The position numbers and the translations under genes are program-made. From NCBI GenBank assembly GCA_021432605.1, contig MU271144.1, positions 3,158,606 through 3,222,605 on the forward strand: 64,000 nucleotides of DNA, in the 5' to 3' direction. This DNA comes from Coniochaeta sp. PMI_546. Its lineage: Eukaryota > Ascomycota > Sordariomycetes > Coniochaetales > Coniochaetaceae. Each line of letters begins with the position of its first letter. Position 1 is the first letter of the stretch. Below, one piece after another: positions 1-10,475 of this stretch. Under the pieces are notes generated by a model. That model was not told where the DNA came from. It ran no database searches and was given only the letters and a program-made list of their open reading frames with translations.

Positions 1-2025
1 ATCTTTCTCGGCCTCTGAGACGTCGTTTACGTCGGCCTTGGCCTCTTCCGATTTGCTCGCAATGACAGGCGCATCAGCCGTACTATTGGGCGAGACTTCT
101 TCGATTGACGGTGTCGCCGCCCGCGATGCTATGTCTGATGACTGGAACGAGCTCCGGAGCGGGCTCCGAAGCGATGAGACGTCGCCGAACTCGCTCTTGC
201 TAGCACGAGAAGTGCGTGCCGGGCTCCTAGCCGGCAGCGGAGGCGGAATTCGCTTCGGAATGGTCACCAACGCGCCCTTCGCATGGATTACCTGCGTCAC
301 CTGCGTAGAGAGTATGGCGGTCCGTGTTGGAGGGGCGGCTGTGGCGATCTCATATACGACGGTCTCGTCTCCTTCTTCGTCGAGACTCTCGTCAATTTCG
401 TCATCCTCATCGTCGGCATCAGCATCTCTCTCATCCTCTGTGTAATTGCTGGCTGATTTCTTTTCTCCCTCCGTCTCGGAGCCATGATCGAGTGTCGAAG
501 GCTTGCTCTTCGCCGGGGACGGGGGCTGGACCTTGACCGGTTGGCGAACCGAAGATTTCCGTCTGAGGTGCTGTATCGAACTGGTGTCGATCTTCGTATA
601 ATCAATTTCTTCTGGCTCAATGACAGTGGGCATTTTCTCTACCACAGCCTCCTGCTGTCCATCATCGCTGGTGTTGCGGCTCAGCGTAGTCTCTGGCGTG
701 ATCACCTGATCGGTCTGCGTGCCTTGGGATTTGCTCGACATGACACTCCCTCGATTGCTGCGCGATATGTACGTGTCAATGCTCTGGCGGTTGAAATTAT
801 TGAAGAGCGGACTCGTTGGAGCCGGGTTGAATTCGAATTGACTGCTCGCCGGTCGTAGTCGGGAACCGGCTTCTCTGATTTCCAGACCAGCCATCTCCAG
901 CGCAATTACCCCAAATGGGTCGGGATCGTCGGCATTCGGGACACCAAAGGGTGACTTCGGCGGCTCAAGCGGTGCAGCCGCCGGGGTGTCGATAACGGCA
1001 TCGCCGGGAGCCGGTTGTCGCGAGAGAACCTCCATCAGTGCCGTGTCAAAGTCCGTGCGGCCCTCGGCAGCCTTGATCACCTCAAATATGGGCCGCGTCT
1101 CGGGGATACTCTTGTGAATGTTACCCGCTAGGATATCCAGAACAGTGACGTTGGCCGAGTAGAAGTGCGCGTTCTCGTTTCCACGTTCGGTGACAAGGGA
1201 ACCGTCCAAAGGCACATGCTGATGCTGGCCCCTAGCTTTAACATATGTGAGGACTGTGCCCTCCAATTCCTTCCACCGGATGTCGTTTTCTAGCAGTCCT
1301 GCCTTGACGAGCGGACCTACAGTCAGGTTCACATCAGAGCCCAGCGTCGTCCTCGGCCCCATGAAGACCTCCAAAGCTGCGACACTGTTGATGACCAGGA
1401 CGCAGTCGTAGATGTCGACACCCATGACGAAGCCCAGGGCGGCTGTGTGTAGCATAATGCCGGATGGAGGCGACCATGTTCCGTCCGCCTTGCGTGCAAT
1501 GAGGATGCCGGAACCACCGGAGCCGGACATCCAGAGGCCGGATCGCATGCACGAGAAGATAGCGAGGCCGACAGCATTCTGTATTATCCGAGGTGGTATT
1601 TTCTTAGAAACGAACTTCGGGCTGGTAGACGCTGTAGGGGCTGTGGGGCTAGACGATCTGGAGTCCTTCTCTTCAAGGGCGAGAAAGCCATCAGCTAGAA
1701 GGAGAGGTCAGCAAAAGAAGTAGCGGGCGAACGGTATTGCAACCTGGACTTGGGTGCACCTACTGCAAAATGACTTCAAGATCAAGGCAGCCTTCTCGCA
1801 TTCCTTGTCGAGAGTCGTCGGCCAGTAAGCCTCTCTCCCGTAGCTAGCAGGGACCGGCGTTGGAGTCGCATTACTGGCTCGTCTGGCTGAAGAACCCGCC
1901 CAGCCGAAGACCTTATCCAGAGACACTGGTACGAGCGACGGTTTTGCTTTTGTTGAGCTGTTGGTGTTGGCGGCATTCGTCTTGTTCTTGTCCCACGATG
2001 GGAGCAGTGCCGAGACGCGCTGCAT
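1..2025 (-). CDS. Ysc84/SH3YL1-type actin-patch protein, 3' part cut by window edge
   Basis: The reading frame runs from ATG at 2025 to the left edge with one intron (1695-1763; donor GTAGGT, acceptor CTAG), joining ...LKSFC to TDGFLALEE in frame. About 652 residues are visible and the stop lies outside the window. The N-terminal half matches the Ysc84 (DUF500) fold of SH3YL1/Ysc84 proteins: a WPTTLDKECEKAALILKSF opening, then IIQNAVGLAIFS, SGLWMSGSGGSGILIARK and a stretch ending in NIHKSIPETRPIF. Family members bind phosphoinositides, actin and Las17/WASP at endocytic patches. After about residue 300 the chain is acidic, Ser/Pro/Thr-rich and probably disordered. No SH3 domain is visible, but one could lie beyond the edge. 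Family assignment is firm; binding partners are inferred from yeast. Confidence 0.85.
1695..1763 (-). other. spliceosomal intron in Ysc84-like gene
   Basis: This is a 69-nt GT-AG intron. Removing it restores the conserved FCTDGF segment in frame, whereas reading through would add out-of-family residues and stop. Confidence 0.8.
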
Positions 2026-3885
2026 GATGACGGCGCCCGGTCCCGGTAGCGACCTCGATTTCCGGGGCGAAAGCTAGTAGTCTGCGGCGATGATAATGTT
2101 GACCGGCAAGCAGCCGAGGTGCAAAGCTAGCTCAACTGTCCGGTTGTAGAGGGGAAATCGAAAACCGGACAGCAATGTGGTCGAGCAATCCGACAGGGCG
2201 GTTGGGTTGAAGGTTTTGAAGTTTGCGCCTGCTCAGCGGACTTGTTGGCCCAGGCCTCGAAGGACGCCGTCGTTGATCACCCAGAAAGCGGAAACTTAAC
2301 GACGGCAGGGACAGGGCAGGTCCCTCTTCCCGAAACGAGCAGCCACCACTGCCCACCAAGCGGGGCAAAACGCAACGCAAAGCGAGCGAGTGACGTGTGA
2401 CGCGGGGCCTTTCACTGACTCCCAACTGCAGGCTAGCCTTGCACTTGGGATTGCCTTGGTCGCCCTCCCCTGTTAACGAACCCAGGTCTGGCGCGTAACC
2501 TGATTGCTTGGTGTGAACCACAGTTACGAGGAGCACACCACTTCGCGATGCGATTCTCAGGCACGACCTTCTTGCGAACTTGATACAGAACCTTACTGTC
2601 GAGAGATGAGACACTTCGAGGAACTATCGGAGAGGCGCAATTTGGTGATGGCGCCAGTTGTGGAGCTGACGAAGAATGGGGTCGATGCTAGCGTCAGCGA
2701 TCACCTCGAGAGAGTTTGGTGACAGGGTGGCCCGGGTGGCAGCTGCGACTGTGGGCTTTAAGCTGATGATGACCTGACCGTCTGGACGGGAAGAAGAGGG
2801 GTGGTATTCCCACAGTAGTCTGGAGTCTAACGCAGCAGGAGATGGCTGGGCCGGAACGGATTAGACTGCCGATGGAGTGTGGATGCTTTCCAGCGCGTGG
2901 TACCTGAATAATCAATCAATGACGGGATCCATCAACTTCGTTTGAACGTGTAGTATAAAGTGGTTTGTATTAATTTCCACGTGTTTTGAGCAATGCAAGG
3001 GGTAAAGCTTGATCGCCAAGATGAGGAACAGGTCTCAGAGTGCATTTGGATGGCTCTTACCTATTATTACCTATCCATGATGCTATTAGGAGTGCTCTTG
3101 CAAGAGTGGAATCCCTGACCTGGGCAGGAAGAGTCATTAGAGTTTGAAGGCATGATGTCGCACAGCCGCAGCTAGACAGGCATCCACAGCAAAAGACTTT
3201 CACGCTGTCGCATATCACGACAGTAGGAAGATATTCTGTCTAACATCGTTGATCGTCTCCTTCATCTCCGTCTTGTCCAACGCAGGCTTGTCTTTTCGTC
3301 CAGCTTGTCAATGAAGCGCCGCAAGTGGCTACCCTAGTTGCTTTTGCTCTGGAATGCAAGTCTTATATTAGGGGTCCTCAAACAACTTCTTGGGAGATAT
3401 CTCCGTCCTTCTGTGCATGTCTCAGCATAGCTCGACTCCTCCAAGCTCTTCTCTGCCTTCACACACACTGCGACCACTTTTTACATTTGGGTGCTGCTCT
3501 TAAAGAAAGCATGAAGAGCTACATATTCGTTTCAGGTAGATAAATGATTCACGTGAAGACCATGAAAGATTCCGACACTCAGACTAAAGGCTTCCTGGGT
3601 CTGCAATCCTGTTACTTTGAATTCCTCGCTGCTCAAGCTGTGAATTGTGGTTGAACTTTTCTTCAGGCACCCAGTTCAAATTCCACTTTACGCGAGTACG
3701 CGTGTCGAGATTAATAGTGGCCCCTCCCCGATCCGGTCCCTTGGAGAACTTTCGATCATGACGAGTCTAATAGAAAACTAGCAAGAGCACATGCCAACGG
3801 TTCGCACTTTGACGATCCGGACCTCCACATGTACCTTGACCTATCGTGCAGCCCTAGACTCAGATATGGCATCGCCACGACTCGT
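2026..3885. other. intergenic, no gene recognised
   Basis: This 1.86-kb stretch lies between the start of the Ysc84-like gene and the 3' end of the small membrane-protein gene. It should hold the Ysc84-like promoter and the neighbour's 3' UTR. An open frame of 160 codons (2132-2614, minus) is Arg/Ser/Pro-rich without domain character and overlaps other random frames, so I do not call it. Confidence 0.5.
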
Positions 3886-4265
3886 TCAGAGATTCTTTTT
3901 CAGGCCCCCAATGGACCCCAGTCCCTCCTTCACCTCCTCGGCTTGCTCGTTGCCCTTTAGCTGAGCTGTGTTTCGTTTGTTAGCAGCTCACTGCAAGACA
4001 GTCAGAAGAAGCAGTTGGGCGAATACTTACAACCAACAAAGTCCTCTCCAGCTTTCATTCCCTTGGCCTGCATCTCTTTTGCCTCGGCAACGGCCTTGGC
4101 TTTGAAGACCAGCACGCCGACCTTCTCGATCAGCGGGTCGAGGTAGCCCTGCTGGTAGGCAAAGTAGCCTCCTGCTGTGAGGGCGAGGACGATAAGCAGG
4201 GAGGTGAGAATGGAGTATGTTGTGACGGCATCGACCGAGGAACCGGTAATCTTTGTGTCTGACAT
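3886..4265 (-). CDS. small single-pass membrane protein, 104 aa
   Basis: It has two coding exons, 4265-4031 and 3965-3886. The 65-nt intron has donor GTAAGT, branch point TGCTAAC and acceptor ACACAG. The spliced protein has 104 residues: a short polar N-terminus, one hydrophobic helix at about residues 17-37 (YSILTSLLIVLALTAGGY), then a charged Ala/Lys/Glu-rich helix and a C-terminus ending GLKKNL. There is no cleavable signal peptide, so it is probably an anchored ER, mitochondrial or plasma-membrane protein. I do not recognise a named family. Size, composition and clean splicing support a real gene. It shares orientation with the F-box gene upstream of it. Confidence 0.75.
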
Positions 4266-4403
4266 GATGACAGGTCTAGCGGTTTAGAGGTTCAAGGTGA
4301 GCTTGTTAGAGATCTTAATCGGTGATAATGACGAGGATGAGAGGCAACGAGGTGTCAAATATCTTTAGTTTAGTCAATTTTGTTCTATGCCGACCTTTCT
4401 ACT

Positions 4404-4711
4404 TCACGCCTTATATACCCAGAAAAATGCATCCTTATCTCTCAATTTGGGCGTGGTTCTGCAATGACGTTCAACTGCAGCCATGATGCTATCAAGCTCC
4501 AAGGCTGTCCCAGTTAGAAGCAGGTTTCTTGCACACCCTCTGCCGTTACACAGAGACCACACAATTCTTGTCCCGCCAATTCGGTTGGTGCTTGCTTGAA
4601 TTGACCGTTTCGCATCCACGCTATTTCTCCTTCGCCCTTGTTCAAATTGCTCCGTAATTCGCCAAACATTTCTTCGAACAAACTATATGGCGAGCCTTTG
4701 CTGGTTTCCAT
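4404..4711 (-). CDS. candidate small two-exon gene, 86 aa, unknown
   Basis: ATG at 4711 opens a 53-codon exon (4711-4552). A possible 47-nt intron (4551-4505; donor GTGTAA, branch CTTCTAAC, acceptor GGACAG) joins it in phase to a second exon (4504-4404) ending in KDAFFWVYKA. The product would be 86 residues, acidic then basic, with no known domain. The good branch point and protein-like composition argue for a gene. The minimal intron, weak donor and lack of a recognised family argue against. It could also be a decayed exon pair of an old gene. Confidence 0.35.
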
Positions 4712-4851
4712 GTCGTGCTGCTCTTGGCAGCTATGTCATTTCTCGTTGAAGTTGGAGCGATCCGATTTCGTCTTATATGTGATCCATTATCCGATGCAAT
4801 AATCGTGGAAAGAAAGCAAACCTGAGGCTTTGTTTTGACCTCTACCGCAAG

Positions 4852-6135
4852 TCAGTTATCCGGAACAACAAGCTTGGGATACTTCCCGCCCCGCAGCAAA
4901 TATCTCTCAAGCTCAAGGCAGTCTATGGTCTTGCGCAGCGACCGAGCCACAGTGGGGTGCTCCCACTTGTCGTCGGTGACAGCGTGGAAGTTGTACACCT
5001 CGCGTGAGGTCGTCCTCATCTCCCCGGCTTCGCAGTCTCCCTCCATATGGAATCGTTCGAGCCGTGGCAGCTTCCCCTGAAGCGAGGAAAAGAACGACCG
5101 CCAGGTCCCTTCGTACAAGTGGATGCCGCCGATGCTCAGCTCGTACGGTTTCGCGAGGCCTCTCCCTCCGAGTCGGAGTCGCTCTAGGGTCGAAGAGTGC
5201 CTGATCAAGAAGGAGCGTAGGTCGTACTCGGCGCAGCTTATGCCTTCGAGTTTGAGGTCGGTGAGCTTTTCGAAGGTGAAGTCGGCGAGCAAATCTTCGA
5301 ACCGAAGAGCGAACTTTGCAACGGGGTTGTGGTAGTTGTGGAATCCGAGCGAGAGACGGGTAAGATTGGGGGAGAACTGCAGGACATGTCCAAGCCCGTT
5401 GATGGCGCGGAAGCGTGCTTGGGGAAGGAGGTTTGAAGGAGGGTCGATTATGAGATCGAGGTGAGAGAGACTGGCAAATGAGCGAGCACAGTCAAACCAG
5501 TGTCTTCTGTCGTCAGCCACCTTGAAGAGCTCAAGTGGTAGCTGGTCGATTGCAAGGGAGGACAGTCTGACATGTCTGATGGCCGACACAATGACGTTCA
5601 TGTTCTTGCATGCCTGGACACGGTCCCTCTTCCGGCAGTTTCTGACCTGGAAGACCTCCTTCAACACCTCGATGTCGTATGGACACTTGGTGTACGTGAT
5701 CTCAAGGTCTTTAAGCTTTGGGAGGTTCTTGAAGGCCTCTTCGACCAAACTGCCTCGGCTGCTGAACGGTGGGAGGCCACGGCCGCGCTCCTCGGTCTCG
5801 TAGTACCGCGTCCAGGCATCCTGAAGGATCTCATTCCGTTCTTCGGGTTCTTGAAGCCAGTGTTGAAAGAAGGATGTGTGGCGAGCACTGTATTCGTCGA
5901 CTTTGGCGAAGTTAAATGTGATGGACTCTATACTGCTCCTGAGGCGGGCATGGCTCGCGATGGAGTGCAGCCGCTTCACGTCGTCTCTCCACTCGACTGA
6001 TGTGAACTGACGTGGGATCAGATAGTCGTAGCCGACAGTGGCAAGAGTGCTAGATGCCAACCGCAGATGTTGGACGGTGGCAGTATCGCAGTACTCAAAG
6101 ATAAGCCGCAGGAGCTCGACGGGTAACGAGTCCAT
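4852..6135 (-). CDS. F-box-like protein, 427 aa
   Basis: This is a single-exon frame from ATG at 6135. The N-terminus, MDSLPVELLRLIFEYCD, fits an F-box helix pair at about residues 1-40, including the LP-x-ELL core and an LRLAS segment. The rest is an irregular series of Leu-rich segments (KNLPKLKDLEIT, SLSHLDLII, LTRLSLGFH, LTDLKLEGI, LERLRLGGRG), as in fungal F-box proteins whose C-terminus forms LRR-like substrate-binding surfaces. Such proteins pair with Skp1 in SCF ubiquitin ligases. The substrate cannot be told. It is divergent from the RBR ligase gene 2 kb away, with a large shared upstream region. Confidence 0.8.
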   Translation of the reverse strand: MDSLPVELLRLIFEYCDTATVQHLRLASSTLATVGYDYLIPRQFTSVEWRDDVKRLHSIASHARLRSSIESITFNFAKVDEYSARHTSFFQHWLQEPEERNEILQDAWTRYYETEERGRGLPPFSSRGSLVEEAFKNLPKLKDLEITYTKCPYDIEVLKEVFQVRNCRKRDRVQACKNMNVIVSAIRHVRLSSLAIDQLPLELFKVADDRRHWFDCARSFASLSHLDLIIDPPSNLLPQARFRAINGLGHVLQFSPNLTRLSLGFHNYHNPVAKFALRFEDLLADFTFEKLTDLKLEGISCAEYDLRSFLIRHSSTLERLRLGGRGLAKPYELSIGGIHLYEGTWRSFFSSLQGKLPRLERFHMEGDCEAGEMRTTSREVYNFHAVTDDKWEHPTVARSLRKTIDCLELERYLLRGGKYPKLVVPDN

Positions 6136-8201
6136 GTTGGCCGTGATTAGCCACAGAGGCCTTGCCCATCAGCTCAGAACGATTGTGAGGAATGAAGAAT
6201 GCAATCATTCCGAGATATATGACGGAGAAGACGGGGAGGGAGAGGAGGGAGAGGAGTTATAGAGTGGTGAGTAGGTAAACGTTAGGGGAGAAGCTAGAGA
6301 GCAACGAGAGGACGTTGACTTGTTGGTGGCTGACAAAGACCTACTACCTCAGGCTAACCTAGTTTGCCCACCTCTGTTTTTGACTTCTGACCTTGTTGAG
6401 ATGCGTGCGGTGTATGTACTGCACACAAATCAGACAAGAGTTGTAAGCCCGCTCTCCGTCACCGGTAGACCGCCTGACCATGTCCGGACCTGGATCTGGA
6501 TGGCTTGCTGTTACCAATGAAAAGACTAAATTTCCTAGATGGAACCGTGGCTCCATTGAGCCAGGCGTGTGCCGTGCATATTCTGGAACCGGAAAACGGA
6601 TACCATCTGAAGCTCAACAGCCAACAGAGCAGTTCTTGACGAAGAATTTGACATCTGAAGCTTCCTCACAAGAGTCGGTGAGCTTAAGACATGGGGGCCG
6701 CAGCCAAGCCCGGGTTTTCTAGGCGCATGGTGCATTAGCGGCTCTCCACAAGCCACGACTGTGGGCGAACCGGCATGCAAGCCCACGGCAGGTACAATAC
6801 GTTGCAATGCCATCTAATCCGCATCGTTCATCAAAATGGCGGTGGACGGCCGTGAACCGGATGCATCTAATGCTTGTCCATTCACCCAATATTGTGCCCG
6901 ACAGCTCGGGCACCAGAGCCTGGAACGAACCATGTCTTGAGTTTTGTTCGGACTCCACGGTTCTAGTGTATGCACATATACACACCCCTACATTATACCT
7001 GGCCTTCTGGAAACGCTTCGGCAGTCGTTGGCGGAATTTTGCTAGACCGGGAAGAGGGGGGGAGAGAGAGAGAGAGGTGTGGTCCCCATCTGTTGGTGCG
7101 GACGGCAACGTAAGGTACCGAAGAACAGTGCATCTTTCCCGGAGGTCCGCTAGGGGTGTTGCTGTGATGCTGGACGACCAGCGAAAGTAGGACAGCGGAC
7201 TGGCGGTGCCGGATTACTTGCGGTGAGATGAAGTTGCCAGAAAGCCGCAGCACGGTATCTTCACCTCCTCAAAGTGGGGGTTAGAGTCTGTCGCCTGATC
7301 TGGTATTCAGTTTGATATCTTTGCAGAGAGGCCATACGACTGACTCATCGTCGTGGGACGGTGAGATATGCTGATGGTATATCAGCTTTTAAGTGCAAAC
7401 TGTGGCAACGTTATATGATTGACGAGCGAGTGAGAAGTGACACTTGAGCAGGCGAATGTGGCAAAAGGCCGAGAGATCTGGTCGCTCCCGACTCCCAAGC
7501 TGCTCACCGCGAGTCCTGTACGAACCATCAAAAACACGAAGGCCAAACCAGCAAGCACGATGCGGTATAGGCTACCGCGGCGGGAGAGATACCAAGAGCC
7601 TGCCTTGATATCGCCATCCCTGGCGTTGAACCATAAGCTGCTCTGTCAGGATCTTGTTCATCCATTTTTCAGCTTGCAGATTCGACCTTTATTCGGCTAC
7701 ATAGGTTATTCGTACAATAAGGTATGTAAAAGGTACACTGTAACGCGGTGATATTGAATTTGGCCGAGTGACCGGGACATCCAACGGCGCCCCACTTCGT
7801 ATACGCACTACCTTAAGTCTATGGTAGACTAGACGTCTAGAGGTACTGTATCTTGGTCTCTTTCAGAAGGAGCCCCCTACCACGATAGAATTAAATCCGA
7901 ACCTGGAATCTGCATCAAATGACACTTTCGCGGGGAAAGTGCAAAGTGTCTTCGCTGCTCGTCACGACACATACGGACTCCCTTCGAAATATGGAAGAGC
8001 CTCGCAGTCTCCTTTGGTACGAATAAGTAAAGATAAAAAAAAAAAAAAAAAAAACCATTTGGACACTCCGACTGAGGAGAGTGAGACAAGGCGGACACGC
8101 AGTCTCAGCCACTGGTCCACCGTCAGCCCAACAGATACGAGAGGCAACCATTCGCCTTCCTCTCCACATCAGCACCAGCATGACATCCTCCGTTCACGCA
8201 C
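6136..8201. other. intergenic between divergent F-box and RBR genes
   Basis: This 2.07-kb stretch is flanked by two gene starts and so should contain both promoters. It holds a 20-nt A homopolymer (8035-8054) about 150 bp before the RBR start. Several short open frames (for example 6719-7108 and 6807-7190) overlap each other on both strands and lack domain signal; I regard them as noise. Confidence 0.5.
8035..8054 (+). repeat. poly-A/T tract (A20)
   Basis: An uninterrupted run of 20 A on the plus strand lies within the likely promoter or leader of the RBR gene. Such tracts often exclude nucleosomes in fungal promoters. There is no flanking target-site duplication to suggest a retrocopy. Confidence 0.8.
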
Positions 8202-10277
8202 ATGCCGAACAGCAAATCCGGCAAGATGGTCTTCTCTGGCCTGCTGGGCTCGTCCGCAGGTGACCGGACCCCACGGCCTGGTCCGTCTCGGCCCAAGAGT
8301 CTCTCGTCGCTGAAAACGCCATCCGCGAGCTCCGTGTCCAGTGTCGGCAGCAACCACGATGCCACCGCCACGGACTACATCTCGGACGAAACCCACCTCC
8401 GCCCTGTCGACCCGGAAGCTCCGGACTTACGCGAGCTGAACAACGGCCTCGAAGCGCTTGCCGCCGTGTTTCCGGATATTCAGATCGATGTCTTCCGAGA
8501 GATGCTATCGAGCTTCGACGGCGAGTCGAGACTGGCGCTTGTTGCGGACGCCCTTCTCAAGAGCAGGGTCTCGTGGGTCAAAGGCAGATGGAGAGTAGCA
8601 GACAAGGACAAGGCTCAAGACATCCATAATGCGAGGCACGACGCAGGTGTACAGCCAGTTCAAGCATCCTTGGTGCCGAACAACGAGGTCTTCAGGAGTG
8701 AGGACTACAAGCGGGCAGTCAGGACACTGGCATGGCAGGAGTTCAAAGGCTTGTCTAGATCCACCATAAACGCGGTACTGGCCGAATCCAACTACTCTTA
8801 CCTCGACGCCCGCCGGACGCTGGTCGACCTGAGCTGCAAGTCCTGGCGCTTCACCATATCCTCGATCTTCCTCCGGCGGAAACCAGTCACGTCTTCTGAA
8901 GCAGAAAACCACCCCCTCGTTATATGGAAGTCGACGGGTCATGGATCGATCACTCCCTGCGTGAAGGCGACAGGAAGTGCCGAGCTGGACAGGGAACTGT
9001 TCAATGCTCTGATCGTCCCGCTCAGGGACCGTTTCACAGCGAACCAACTGGAGAAGGACCACGAGCTGGCCAAATCCATCAACGAAGAGGAGGCCGAGAA
9101 GCTGGACGCGATACATGACTGCGCATGCTGTTTCACGAGCACAACCTTCGAAGAATTCACTTCCTGCAACACAGAAGGACACATGGTATGCTTCCGCTGC
9201 GTCCAACACTCCGTTACCGAGGCCGTCTTCGGTCAGGGCTGGCGACGCTTCATCGACGCCTCCACGGGCACACTCGTCTGCCCTGCCGTGGACTCCGTCG
9301 AATGTAAAGGCCGAATACCATCAGATCACATCCAGCGGGCCCTCCTCGAAGACAAGCGCGGCGCGGAGATACTGCACAAACTGGACGAGAGGCTTGCCGA
9401 GCACAGTCTCGTTTCCAGCGCCCTCCCCCTAATTAGGTGCCCCTTCTGCTCCTACGCCGAAGTGGACGACATCTACCTCCCCGTGACTGAGTCCCAGCTC
9501 CGCCTGCGCGCCAACAACATCTACAACCTCATCTTCGTCATCCTCTGCGTCGGCGCAATCCCCTTCTTCCTTCCCGTTCTGCTCTTCTCCTCCTTCGTCG
9601 CGCTCCTGCTCTCCTCCAAGCACACGACGGGCGACTACATCTCCAGCCAGTTCTCCGCCGCGCTTGCGCGCCACCGTCGGCGCCGCCGGGGCTCCAAGTT
9701 CACATGCCAGTCCCCGCGCTGCGGCCGCACATCTTGCCTCTCCTGCCAGAAGGAATGGACCGACATCCACGTCTGCCACGAGTCGTCCCTGGTCGCGCTC
9801 CGGACCCAGGTGGAGCAGGCCATGTCCATGGCCATCAAGCGCGTCTGCCCGCGGTGCAACACCTCGTTCGTCAAGAACGCCGGGTGCAACAAGCTCACGT
9901 GCCCGTGCGGGTACAAGATGTGCTACGTCTGCCGCAAGGACATCGGCGGCACCGGCGACGGGCCCGACGTCGGGTACCGCCACTTCTGCGACCACTTCCG
10001 GCCCGAGGGCGACCCGAAGCCGTGCACCCAGTGCAACAGGTGTAACCTGTGGGAGAGCGAGAACACGGACGCGGTGCTGGCGCAGGCCAAGGAGGAGGCG
10101 GAGCGGAAGTGGAGCGAGACGGAGAGCCGAGACCTGAGCGTGGCTGAGAAGGCGTTTCTGGAGACAGGGGTGGCGGTCCATGCCCAGGCGAGGACGGTCG
10201 AGGGGGTGCTGAGACGGGGGAGGTGGCCTAGTGTGGAGGAGATGTTTGATATTTTTGTTGAGAATGTGTTTGTGTGA
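8202..10277 (+). CDS. RBR (RING-IBR-RING) E3 ubiquitin ligase, RNF216-like, with membrane hairpin
   Basis: This is an intronless 691-residue frame. Residues about 75-120 resemble a CUE domain (LAAVFPDIQIDVFREML), with a second UBA/CUE-like helix set near 175-215. RING1 begins near residue 307 (CACCFTSTTFEEFTSC). An IBR follows (CPFCSYAEVDD ... FTCQSPRCGRTSCLSC). RING2 lies near 548 (CPRCNTSFVKNAGC), with predicted catalytic Cys562 in the GCNKLTC context. The tail YRHFCDHFRPEG..CTQCNRC matches RNF216/Triad3 proteins. Between the first and second Cys pairs of the IBR lies a strongly hydrophobic stretch of about 30 residues (around 445-475) that could form one segment or a hairpin in a membrane. 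RBR ligases take ubiquitin from an E2 onto the RING2 Cys. The substrate is unknown, and membrane location is inferred from the sequence. Confidence 0.9.
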   Translation: MPNSKSGKMVFSGLLGSSAGDRTPRPGPSRPKSLSSLKTPSASSVSSVGSNHDATATDYISDETHLRPVDPEAPDLRELNNGLEALAAVFPDIQIDVFREMLSSFDGESRLALVADALLKSRVSWVKGRWRVADKDKAQDIHNARHDAGVQPVQASLVPNNEVFRSEDYKRAVRTLAWQEFKGLSRSTINAVLAESNYSYLDARRTLVDLSCKSWRFTISSIFLRRKPVTSSEAENHPLVIWKSTGHGSITPCVKATGSAELDRELFNALIVPLRDRFTANQLEKDHELAKSINEEEAEKLDAIHDCACCFTSTTFEEFTSCNTEGHMVCFRCVQHSVTEAVFGQGWRRFIDASTGTLVCPAVDSVECKGRIPSDHIQRALLEDKRGAEILHKLDERLAEHSLVSSALPLIRCPFCSYAEVDDIYLPVTESQLRLRANNIYNLIFVILCVGAIPFFLPVLLFSSFVALLLSSKHTTGDYISSQFSAALARHRRRRRGSKFTCQSPRCGRTSCLSCQKEWTDIHVCHESSLVALRTQVEQAMSMAIKRVCPRCNTSFVKNAGCNKLTCPCGYKMCYVCRKDIGGTGDGPDVGYRHFCDHFRPEGDPKPCTQCNRCNLWESENTDAVLAQAKEEAERKWSETESRDLSVAEKAFLETGVAVHAQARTVEGVLRRGRWPSVEEMFDIFVENVFV

Positions 10278-10475
10278 ACGTCGAGTTTCATGGAATGAGG
10301 GAGTAAGTAAGCATGGCTTTATACCCAGGATAGGTTTCGGCGACATTCATTAGCGGGTTGGTAATATCACAGGTCTATTTCACGTTTGTAGGTAAAGCAT
10401 ATTCGTAACATCCCAACTTCATGGTATCCAAAGAAAATGATCTATCCTACATCCCCCCTGTTCCCAATGTGCTAT

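Noticed and set aside
2132-2614. 160-codon minus frame upstream of the Ysc84-like gene
   Set aside because: Arg/Ser/Pro-rich without any domain, and it overlaps other random frames. Probably promoter or leader.
8035-8054. A20 run as the tail of a retrocopied element
   Set aside because: No upstream element, no target-site duplication and no coding remnant. A promoter poly-A tract is simpler.
9429-10384. 305-codon minus frame antisense to the RBR gene, and a 315-codon plus frame antisense to FOX2 (10437-11384)
   Set aside because: Both are shadows of strongly supported genes and lack domain signals.
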